A stretch of DNA of 64,000 nt from positions 1 through 64,000 of the forward strand of contig NZ_JAYLLH010000007.1 in NCBI RefSeq assembly GCF_035818635.1, in the 5' to 3' direction. The notes beneath the pieces were generated by a model. That model did not search any database and had not been told where the DNA came from. It was given only the letters and a program-made list of their open reading frames with translations. The position numbers and the translations under genes were made by a program. Below, in pieces: positions 25,756 through 32,884 of the stretch. How positions within the stretch are numbered: the stretch's first letter is position 1; every line of letters starts with the position of its first letter. Source of the DNA: Mesobacterium_A hydrothermale. GTDB taxonomy: Bacteria; Pseudomonadota; Alphaproteobacteria; Rhodobacterales; Rhodobacteraceae.

Positions 25756-26934
25756 TCAGCTGCGGGTGTCGTAGGCGCGTTCGCCGTGCACGCTCAGGTC
25801 CAGCCCGTTGACCTCGGACTCTTCATCGACGCGCAGCGGGGTGATCACGCGCACGATCAGCACCAGCGCCACCGTCACCACAAAGGTGAAGACGCCGACG
25901 ATGGCCAGCGATCCAAGCTGTGCCGCCCAGCTGCCCGCCCCGAACACCGCGATCATGATCGTGCCGAAGATGCCGCCCACACCGTGCACGGCAAAAACAT
26001 CCAGCGTGTCGTCGATCTTGACGACATTTCGGATCAGGTTGACCGCTTCCTGGCACAGGATGCCGGCGATGGCGCCGATGATCAGCGCATCGACCGGGCC
26101 GACAAAGCCGCTGGCCGGGGTGATCGACGCCAGACCGGCGATGGTGCCGGTGACGATGCCGACCAGCGAGGCCTTGCCGAACTTGATCTTTTCCCACAGC
26201 GCCCATGACAGTGACGCGGTGGCCGCCGACAGGTGCGTGACGGTCAGGGCCATTGCCGCGCCGCCGTCAGCGGCCAGTTGCGAGCCGCCGTTGAAGCCGA
26301 ACCAGCCCACCCAGAGCATTGCCGCCCCGATCATGACATAGCCGGGATTGTGCGGCGGGGTGGTGTGGTTCTTGCGCGGGCCAAGGAAGACCGCGATGAT
26401 CAGCGCCGCCAGACCGGCGGTTTCATGCACCACGATGCCTCCGGCGAAATCCCTGACCCCGGTTTCGCCAAAGATGCCGCCATCGGCCAGGAACCCGCCG
26501 CCCCAGATCCAATGGGTGACCGGAGCGTAGACGACCAGCATCCACAGCGCCGAAAACAGCAGCACGAAGCCAAAGCCCACCCGTTCGACATAGGCCCCGA
26601 CGATCAGCGCCGGGGTGATGATGGCGAACGTCATCTGGAAGGCGAAGAACAGCACTTCCGGCAGGCTGCCCGACAGCGTCTCGGCGGTGATCCCCGACAG
26701 GAACATCTTGCCCAGCCCGCCCCACCAGGCGTTGCCGTCGCCAAAGGCGATGGAATAGCCGAAGACGAACCACAAAACGCTCATCAAACAGGCAATCGCA
26801 TAGCAATGCATGAACACGCTGAGCACATTTCGGGCACGCACAAGCCCGCCATAGAACAGTGCCAGTCCCGGCAATGTCATGAACAGCACAAGCGCCGTTG
26901 CCACGAGAATCCAAGCGGTATCCGCTGCGTTCAT
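25756..26934 (-). CDS. amt: ammonium transporter Amt
   Basis: 392-residue inner-membrane channel of the Amt/Mep/Rh family that takes up ammonium. Eleven hydrophobic segments are visible. Signature parts include GLALFYGGLVRARNVLSVFMH near the start, THWIWGGGFLA, DFAGGIVVHETAGLAAL (with the first pore histidine) and FAVHGVGGIFGT (second pore histidine). The ATG at 26934 directly precedes the first helix; no extra signal peptide is seen. No glnK/glnB gene is next to it, unlike the usual glnK-amtB pair. The 5' leader can fold over the AAGGG ribosome site. Confidence 0.95.
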   Translation of the reverse strand: MNAADTAWILVATALVLFMTLPGLALFYGGLVRARNVLSVFMHCYAIACLMSVLWFVFGYSIAFGDGNAWWGGLGKMFLSGITAETLSGSLPEVLFFAFQMTFAIITPALIVGAYVERVGFGFVLLFSALWMLVVYAPVTHWIWGGGFLADGGIFGETGVRDFAGGIVVHETAGLAALIIAVFLGPRKNHTTPPHNPGYVMIGAAMLWVGWFGFNGGSQLAADGGAAMALTVTHLSAATASLSWALWEKIKFGKASLVGIVTGTIAGLASITPASGFVGPVDALIIGAIAGILCQEAVNLIRNVVKIDDTLDVFAVHGVGGIFGTIMIAVFGAGSWAAQLGSLAIVGVFTFVVTVALVLIVRVITPLRVDEESEVNGLDLSVHGERAYDTRS

Positions 26935-27091
26935 TTCCAGGCCCTTCCCTCTTGGCAAATGATTTCGCGCCAGAGAAGGGAAGTGGCTCGCATAATAAAG
27001 CGGCAAGTCGAATTTTGACCGTCTAAAATGCAGGCAGTTTCAGAATTGATATAAAAATATGCAGAAAATTACCTTGGCGGCGCAAAAATCG
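26935..27091 (-). promoter_or_regulatory. amt leader with inverted repeat near the ribosome site
   Basis: 157 bp upstream of amt, A/T-rich in its distal half. Inverted repeat CTTCCC (26944-26949)/GGGAAG (26978-26983) with inner TGGC/GCCA overlaps the likely ribosome-binding AAGGG (26942-26946 on the complementary strand). I checked for a sigma54 site: TGG and TGC elements are present but three bases too far apart. Confidence 0.35.
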
Positions 27092-27565
27092 TCACTTTGT
27101 GATCAGGGCATCGCGGATGAGTCGCAGCGCGTGGTCGCGGGCCCGTGCACGGACATTGGCGCGGCCGATTGCGCCGAACTCGACGGTTTCGCTGCTGACG
27201 TCCCCGTTCTGAGCCAGCGCAAAGCAGACCCGACCTTCGGGTTTGAATTCTGACCCGCCGGGGCCAGCGATGCCACTGATCGCAACGGCCACGTCTGCCC
27301 GCGCCGCGCTCCGCGCACCCGCAGCCATTTCCCGCGCCACCTGTTCCGATACCGCGCCATGGGCGTCGAGCGTTGCGCCGGACACACCCAGCATCTCTTG
27401 CTTGGCCAGGTTGGCATAGGTCACGAAGCCGCGTTCGAAGATGGCCGAGGAACCCGCCACATCGGTGATTGCCGCCGCCACCATCCCGCCCGTGCAGCTT
27501 TCGGCGCAGGTGACGGTCAGGCTCTTCGCGCTGGCAAGGGTCACGATCTCCTCGGCCAGGGTCAC
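27092..27565 (-). CDS. CinA C-terminal-domain protein (NMN amidohydrolase, PncC-like)
   Basis: 157-residue stand-alone CinA C-terminal domain. Members of the PncC type deamidate nicotinamide mononucleotide in NAD recycling. It shows the catalytic ESCTGGMVAAAITDVAGSS block and the conserved GFVTYAN and ISGIAGPGGSEFKPEG. The likely start is a GTG at 27565 that overlaps the pgpA stop by four bases (GTGA). It is the third gene of ispDF-pgpA-cinA. Confidence 0.9.
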   Translation of the reverse strand: MTLAEEIVTLASAKSLTVTCAESCTGGMVAAAITDVAGSSAIFERGFVTYANLAKQEMLGVSGATLDAHGAVSEQVAREMAAGARSAARADVAVAISGIAGPGGSEFKPEGRVCFALAQNGDVSSETVEFGAIGRANVRARARDHALRLIRDALITK

Positions 27566-28047
27566 ATCAGCACCCCGTGGTACAGGCTGGCCAGCGCGAT
27601 CGAGCCGAGCGCGGCAAAGACGCCCGCGATCACGTCGTCCAGCATCACCCCCAGCGCGTCGCCGCGCCGGTCGGCCCAACCGACCAGCCAGGGTTTCCAG
27701 ATGTCGAACAGCCGGAACAGAAGGAACCCCGCCACCCAGCCGGGCCAGAGCCGTTCAACCCCGATCCCCATCATCAACGCACCATAGCTGACCGGGAACA
27801 GCGCGATCCACTGGCCGACGACCTCGTCGATAACGATATAGGACGGGTCGTGGTCCGTGGTCCCTTTGGTCACCTCGTGCGTGGCGATCCAGCCTGCGCC
27901 GAAGCCCAGCACCGTCAGCGCCAGCAACAGCCAGAAGCCGCCGATCGTGTGGATGCCGTAGGCAAAGGGCAGGGCGGCCAGCGATCCCCAGGTGCCGGGG
28001 GCAGGGCGCAGCAGTCCGACGTAAAAGAAGGTGGCAATGGCTTTCAT
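27562..28047 (-). CDS. pgpA: phosphatidylglycerophosphatase A
   Basis: 161-residue inner-membrane phosphatase that converts phosphatidylglycerophosphate to phosphatidylglycerol. The family sequences GLLRPAPGTWGSLAALP, YIVIDEVVGQWIAL and FRLFDIWKPW are clear, as are three to four hydrophobic segments. The ATG at 28047 overlaps the ispDF stop by four bases (ATGA), and its own stop overlaps the cinA start. It is thus the middle gene of a tightly coupled trio. Confidence 0.95.
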   Translation of the reverse strand: MKAIATFFYVGLLRPAPGTWGSLAALPFAYGIHTIGGFWLLLALTVLGFGAGWIATHEVTKGTTDHDPSYIVIDEVVGQWIALFPVSYGALMMGIGVERLWPGWVAGFLLFRLFDIWKPWLVGWADRRGDALGVMLDDVIAGVFAALGSIALASLYHGVLM

Positions 28048-29189
28048 GGTTTCACCAGCGTTGCGGTTGCGATAGCGGCGATGCCTTCCTCTCGCCCGGT
28101 AAAACCCAGACGTTCCGAGGTGGTCGCCTTGATCGACACGCGATCCGGGGCAAGGCCCATGATCTGGCCCATGACCTGCATCATCGCGGCGGCATGGGGG
28201 CCGATCTTGGGCCGTTCGCAGATCAGCGTGCAATCGACGTTGGAAATCTCATAGCCCCTGGACCGGGCCAGATCGACGGCGTGGCGCAGGAAAATCGCGC
28301 TGTCGGCGCCTTTCCACTGCATGTCGCTGGGTGGAAAGTGGCGGCCAATGTCGCCTTCGGCCAGCGCGCCGTAAATCGCGTCTGTCACCGCGTGCATGCC
28401 GACATCGGCGTCCGAATGCCCTTGCAGCCCGCGCCCGTGGGGCACCCTGACCCCGCACAGCACGACGTGGTCGCCGTCGCCGAAGCGATGCACGTCGAAC
28501 CCGTTGCCCAGTCTGATATCCATTCCCGTCTCCAGTATCCGGGCCGCGCGGGCGAAATCGCCGGGGCCGGTGATCTTCAGGTTGTGTTCGGAGCCTTCGG
28601 TGATCGCCACCGTCAGGCCCGCGTCGCGCGCCACCTGCACATCGTCCGCAGCGCCCCCGGGGTGGGCGCGGTGGGCGGCAAGGATGGCGTCGAAGCGAAA
28701 GCCTTGCGGTGTCTGTGCCCGGTACAGGCCCGCGCGATCGCGGGTGCCGGTCACGATGCCGTCCGCGCCTGTCCAGAGCGCGTCGGTCACCGGCAGGGCC
28801 GGGGCCGCGCCGTCATGGCTGGCCAGCGCGGCGATGACTGCGTTGATGGTGGTCGCGCCGACGCAGGGCCGGGCGACGTCGTGGATCAGGACGATGTCGG
28901 GCGCGTCACCGGCCAGCGCCTCGAGCCCGGCAAGGACGGAGCCCGCGCGCTCGGCGGCGCCGTCAACCAGCAGGACGGGCAGTCCGGCACACAGCGCCTG
29001 CGCGCGGTCACGGTCGTTGGGGTGGATCACCAGCACCAGCCGCGCCAGCGGTGCAAACCGTTCCAGCGTCCAGCGGGCCACCGGTTTCCCGGCAACCTCT
29101 TGCCATTGCTTGGGAAGCGGCCCGCCGGCACGGGTGCCGCGCCCGGCGGCAACGATCAGGGCGGCGATCTTGTGGTTTTGGTCCGACAT
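28044..29189 (-). CDS. ispDF: bifunctional IspD/IspF of the MEP isoprenoid pathway
   Basis: 381-residue fusion. The N-terminal IspD part (about 1-220) is the CDP-ME synthetase with the nucleotide-binding AAGRGTRAGGPLPKQW and VLIHDVARPCV. The C-terminal IspF part (about 223-381) is MECDP synthase, with zinc ligands in GFDVHRF and the GHSDADVGMHAVTDAI block. Fusion of these non-consecutive pathway enzymes is usual in alphaproteobacteria. First gene of ispDF-pgpA-cinA, divergent from dusB. Confidence 0.96.
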   Translation of the reverse strand: MSDQNHKIAALIVAAGRGTRAGGPLPKQWQEVAGKPVARWTLERFAPLARLVLVIHPNDRDRAQALCAGLPVLLVDGAAERAGSVLAGLEALAGDAPDIVLIHDVARPCVGATTINAVIAALASHDGAAPALPVTDALWTGADGIVTGTRDRAGLYRAQTPQGFRFDAILAAHRAHPGGAADDVQVARDAGLTVAITEGSEHNLKITGPGDFARAARILETGMDIRLGNGFDVHRFGDGDHVVLCGVRVPHGRGLQGHSDADVGMHAVTDAIYGALAEGDIGRHFPPSDMQWKGADSAIFLRHAVDLARSRGYEISNVDCTLICERPKIGPHAAAMMQVMGQIMGLAPDRVSIKATTSERLGFTGREEGIAAIATATLVKP

Positions 29190-29349
29190 GGCGTCTGCAT
29201 ATGCGCTGTGCGACCTCTGCGCAATTGCGCGGAACGTGTCGCCTAATTTTTAAGCAAATGCCCATTCAGTTGCTGGCATATCCCCCCGATTCATTGATAA
29301 GTGGGGCGCTCCACAATAACTCAGTCCCATCTGCACAAGGAATAGGCGC
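29190..29349. promoter_or_regulatory. divergent ispDF/dusB control region with a 12-bp palindrome
   Basis: 160 bp between divergent starts. GCGCAATTGCGC at 29219-29230 is a perfect palindrome about 30 bp upstream of ispDF. TTGATA at 29294-29299 could be a -35 box for dusB-ntrBC, but the -10 (around TAACTC) is poor. Confidence 0.35.
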
Positions 29350-30333
29350 TTGACCCTTCGTCTGGCCGGCACTCCCATCTCACCGCCTGTCCTGCTGGCT
29401 CCGCTGGCTGGAATCACGGATCTGCCGTTCCGCGCCCTTGTTTCGCGGTTCGGGGCGGGGCTTGTCGTGTCCGAGATGATCGCCAGCGGTGAATTCCTGG
29501 CCGCGCGCCCCGGAACCCGTGCAAAGGCGGAACTCGGGCTGGAGGCGCAGAACACCTCGGTCCAGTTGGCCGGGCGCGAGCCCGCGCCGATGGCCGAGGC
29601 CGCCCGCATGGTGGCCGACATGGGCGCAAGGATCATCGACATCAACATGGGCTGCCCCGCCAAGAAGGTGGTGGGCGGCTATTCCGGCTCTGCCCTGATG
29701 CGCAACCTTGATCACGCGCTGACGCTGGTCGATGCGGTGGCGACCGCGGTGGATGTGCCGGTGACCCTGAAAACACGGTTGGGCTGGGATCACGACGCGT
29801 TGAACGCCCCCGATCTTGCCCGCCGGGCACAGGATGCCGGGGTGACGATGGTGGTGATCCACGGCCGCACCCGGTGCCAGTTCTACAAGGGGCAGGCCGA
29901 CTGGGCCGCGATCCGTGCCGTGAAAGACGCGGTCTCGATCCCCGTGGTCGCGAATGGCGACGTGATCAACAGCCCCAGCGCGCGCACCGCCCTGGACCAA
30001 TCGGGCGCGGATGGCGTCATGGTCGGGCGCGGGGCACAGGGCCGGCCCTGGGTGCTGGCGCAGATCGCCGCCGATCTGTACGGAACACCGGCCCCGACCG
30101 TACCGACGGGGGCGGCGCTGATCGACATGGTACAAGGACATTACCAGGACATGCTGGCCTTCTACGGTGCCGATCTGGGCAGCCGCGTCGCGCGCAAGCA
30201 CCTGGGCTGGTACATGGACGACGCGGGCACCCCCGCGCCGCTGCGGCGCGAGGTGCTGACCTGCCGCGATCCGCAAACCGTCATGCAGTTGATTCCGCTG
30301 GCACTGGGCGGGTCTGAAAGGGCCGCGGCATGA
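29350..30333 (+). CDS. dusB: tRNA-dihydrouridine synthase DusB (NifR3)
   Basis: 327-residue FMN enzyme that reduces uridines in tRNA. It has the N-terminal VLLAPLAGITDLPFR barrel opening, the catalytic cysteine in NMGCPAKKV (about residue 102) and the flavin-binding NGDVINSP and MVGRGAQGRPW. The start is a TTG at 29350 with AAGGA upstream. This is the gene called nifR3 in Rhodobacter, where it heads the ntrBC operon; here it overlaps ntrB by four bases (ATGA), so the same arrangement holds. Confidence 0.95.
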   Translation: MTLRLAGTPISPPVLLAPLAGITDLPFRALVSRFGAGLVVSEMIASGEFLAARPGTRAKAELGLEAQNTSVQLAGREPAPMAEAARMVADMGARIIDINMGCPAKKVVGGYSGSALMRNLDHALTLVDAVATAVDVPVTLKTRLGWDHDALNAPDLARRAQDAGVTMVVIHGRTRCQFYKGQADWAAIRAVKDAVSIPVVANGDVINSPSARTALDQSGADGVMVGRGAQGRPWVLAQIAADLYGTPAPTVPTGAALIDMVQGHYQDMLAFYGADLGSRVARKHLGWYMDDAGTPAPLRREVLTCRDPQTVMQLIPLALGGSERAAA

Positions 30334-31415
30334 ACACCGAAACCGACCTTCAGCTTTGGTCGTCGCTGCCGATCCCGGGAATCCTGATCGACGCCGAAGA
30401 ACGGATCGCCGATCTGAACTCGGCGGCAGAGGGGTTCCTGAACAATTCCGCCAAGTGGCTGACAGGCCAGCCGATCTGGGACCGGCTGGCGGTTGATGCC
30501 CCGCTGGAAGAAAGCCTGGCGCGGGCCCGCGAATTCAGCACGCCGCTGTTCGTCAACGATGTGGATGTCGGCACCGGCAGCCGTCCGCCGCTGGTCTGCA
30601 ACCTGTCCTTCGCGCCGCTGGCAGGCAGCCCGGGCTGGATGATCATGCTGATCTCGCCGCGCGAACTGGCGGGGCGGATGACGCTAAGCCATTCGGTCAA
30701 ATCCGCGGCCAAGTCGGCGATCGGGATGGCCGAGATGCTGGCACATGAGATCAAGAACCCGCTGGCCGGGATCACCGGGGCGGCACAGCTGCTGTCGATG
30801 AACCTGTCGAAGGAAGACCTGGAACTGACTGACCTGATCGTCGCCGAAAGCCGCCGCATCGTGAAGCTGCTGGAACAGGTCGAACAGTTCGGCAACCTGT
30901 CGGCACCGGAACGCAAGTCGGTGAACATTCACGACGTGCTGGACCGCGCGCGCCGGTCGACCTCTCTCGGCGTTGGTGCGCACATGAAATACATCGAGGA
31001 TTACGACCCGTCGTTGCCGATGGCCTTTGGCGACCCCGACCAGTTGTTGCAGGTGGTGCTGAACCTGCTGAAGAACGCGGCCGAGGCGAGCGATCCGAAA
31101 GAGGGCGGTACGATCCGCCTGCACACCTTCTATGACCACAGTTTCCGCATGCGGCGCACCGATGGCAGCACCCAGAAGCTGCCGCTGCAGGTAGAGATCA
31201 TCGACGACGGTCCCGGCCTGCCAGAACACATCAAGGGCGATATCTTTGACCCGTTCGTTTCCGGCAAGGAAAACGGCACGGGGCTTGGGCTGGCGCTGGT
31301 CAGCAAGATCATTTCAGACCACGACGGCTGGATTTCGGTGGATTCGGTCCCCGGCCGCACGGTGTTCCGCATCTCGCTTCCGCGGGCACCCAAGATCACT
31401 GAGGAGACAGACTGA
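30330..31415 (+). CDS. ntrB: nitrogen-regulation sensor histidine kinase NtrB
   Basis: 361-residue soluble kinase/phosphatase that senses nitrogen status through PII proteins and controls NtrC. An N-terminal PAS-like domain (about 10-115) is followed by the dimerisation domain with the phospho-acceptor His139 in LAHEIKNPLAGITGAAQ. The ATPase domain has the N-box NLLKNAAEAS and G-boxes DDGPGLPE and GTGLGLALV. No membrane segments. It overlaps dusB by four bases and its stop overlaps the ntrC start by one base. Confidence 0.95.
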   Translation: MNTETDLQLWSSLPIPGILIDAEERIADLNSAAEGFLNNSAKWLTGQPIWDRLAVDAPLEESLARAREFSTPLFVNDVDVGTGSRPPLVCNLSFAPLAGSPGWMIMLISPRELAGRMTLSHSVKSAAKSAIGMAEMLAHEIKNPLAGITGAAQLLSMNLSKEDLELTDLIVAESRRIVKLLEQVEQFGNLSAPERKSVNIHDVLDRARRSTSLGVGAHMKYIEDYDPSLPMAFGDPDQLLQVVLNLLKNAAEASDPKEGGTIRLHTFYDHSFRMRRTDGSTQKLPLQVEIIDDGPGLPEHIKGDIFDPFVSGKENGTGLGLALVSKIISDHDGWISVDSVPGRTVFRISLPRAPKITEETD

Positions 31416-32785
31416 TGGATGGCACGGTACTGGTTGCCGACGACGACCGCACGATCCGCACGGTTCTGACCCAGGCGCTGACCCGCGCCGGGTGCAAGGT
31501 GCACGCCACCTCATCGCTGACCACGCTGATGCGCTGGGTCGGTGAGGGCAAGGGCGACGTGGTGATCTCGGATGTGGTCATGCCCGATGGCAACGGGCTG
31601 GAAATGCTGCCGAAAATTCACCAGGATCGCCCCGGCCTGCCGGTGATCGTGATTTCGGCGCAGAACACGATCATGACGGCGATCCAGGCGGCCGAGGCCG
31701 AGGCGTATGACTACCTGCCCAAGCCCTTCGACCTGCCGGACCTCATGAAACGGACCGCGAAAGCGCTGGAAAACCGCCAGCGCACCCCGGTGCGGGACGA
31801 GGTGGTGACCGGAGGCGATGGCCCGGACGAACTGCCGCTGGTGGGCAAGACTGCCGCGATGCAGGCGCTGTATCGCCTGGTCGCGCGGGTGATGAATACC
31901 GACCTGCCGGTGTTGATTTCGGGAGAATCCGGGACCGGCAAGTCGCTGATCGCGCGGGCGATCCACGATTTTTCCGACCGCCGCACGCTGCCTTTCGTGA
32001 CCGTCACCGCTGCCGATCTGTCCGATCTGGAAGGCCCCGCGCGGGTGCTGGCCCGGGTCAAGGGCGGAACGCTGCTGTTTGACGAGATCACCGATTTTTC
32101 GGACGAGGTGCAGGCCCGTATCGTGCGCATGATGGATGTGCCTGGCGAACATGTGCCGCGGTTCATGGCCACCAGCCAGACCGATCTGGCCCGCGCGATG
32201 GACGACGGCCGGGTGCGGCAGGATCTGTTCTATCGTCTTTCGGGTGCGTCGATCCAGGTGCCATCGTTGCGGGAACGTGTAGACGACATCGAGTTGCTTG
32301 CCGACCACTTCCTGGCGAAATCCGAACGCGAGGGCGCGCCGTCACGCTGGCTATCCGCCGACGCGAAAGAGATTTTCCGGGCCTACAGTTGGCCCGGCAA
32401 CGTGCGCCAGTTGGAAAATGCGGTGCGGCGCCTGTCGCTGACCAGCCGCGCCGAGGAAATCAGCCGGTCCGAGGTCGAGGCGGTTCTGGGCAACCAGCCC
32501 GAGATGGGCCCGATCCTGCAGGGTGGCGAGAGCGAAAAGCTGGGCACATCGGTGGCACGCCACCTGCGCCGATATTTCGACCTGCACGGCAACATGCTGC
32601 CGCCGCCGGGGCTGTATGGCCGTATTCTGCGCGAGGTTGAGGCCCCCCTGATCGAAATCGCGCTGGAAGCGACCGGCGGCAATCAGGCGAAATGCGCCGA
32701 TCTGCTTGGCATCAACCGCAATACTTTGCGCAAGAAGATCACGGAACTCGATATTCAGGTGACACGCCGCCGCAAATTGATGTAA
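31415..32785 (+). CDS. ntrC: nitrogen-regulation response regulator NtrC (GAFTGA-less, Rhodobacter type)
   Basis: 456-residue regulator: receiver domain with Asp53 (VISDVVMPDG), AAA+ domain with Walker A GESGTGKS (170-177) and Walker B GGTLLFDE (217-224), and a C-terminal Fis-type helix-turn-helix (GNQAKCADLLGINRNTLRKK). Between Walker A and Walker B the sigma54-contact GAFTGA loop and its surroundings are deleted: the sequence runs VTVTAADLSDLEGPARVLARVK. Rhodobacter capsulatus NtrC also lacks this loop and activates sigma70 polymerase. I infer the same here. Last gene of dusB-ntrB-ntrC. Confidence 0.96.
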   Translation: MDGTVLVADDDRTIRTVLTQALTRAGCKVHATSSLTTLMRWVGEGKGDVVISDVVMPDGNGLEMLPKIHQDRPGLPVIVISAQNTIMTAIQAAEAEAYDYLPKPFDLPDLMKRTAKALENRQRTPVRDEVVTGGDGPDELPLVGKTAAMQALYRLVARVMNTDLPVLISGESGTGKSLIARAIHDFSDRRTLPFVTVTAADLSDLEGPARVLARVKGGTLLFDEITDFSDEVQARIVRMMDVPGEHVPRFMATSQTDLARAMDDGRVRQDLFYRLSGASIQVPSLRERVDDIELLADHFLAKSEREGAPSRWLSADAKEIFRAYSWPGNVRQLENAVRRLSLTSRAEEISRSEVEAVLGNQPEMGPILQGGESEKLGTSVARHLRRYFDLHGNMLPPPGLYGRILREVEAPLIEIALEATGGNQAKCADLLGINRNTLRKKITELDIQVTRRRKLM

Positions 32786-32788
32786 AAG

Positions 32789-32806
32789 GGCCACACAACC
32801 GTGGCC
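32789..32806 (+). terminator. short hairpin between ntrC and ntrY
   Basis: GGCCAC (32789-32794), six-base loop, GTGGCC (32801-32806), four bases after the ntrC stop. No T-run follows, so it may only attenuate read-through into ntrY. Confidence 0.4.
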
Positions 32807-32884
32807 GCGTTGCGTCAGCAGCGACAGGACCACAAGATATTGCGGTCGGGTGCGTAAAGCACCACATCAAGAAGAGGTCGGGCT

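Noticed and set aside
26935..27091. Sigma54 (-24/-12) promoter for amt
   Set aside because: TGGC and TTGC elements occur in order but are separated by 13 bases between GG and GC, not the required 10; NtrC here also lacks GAFTGA.
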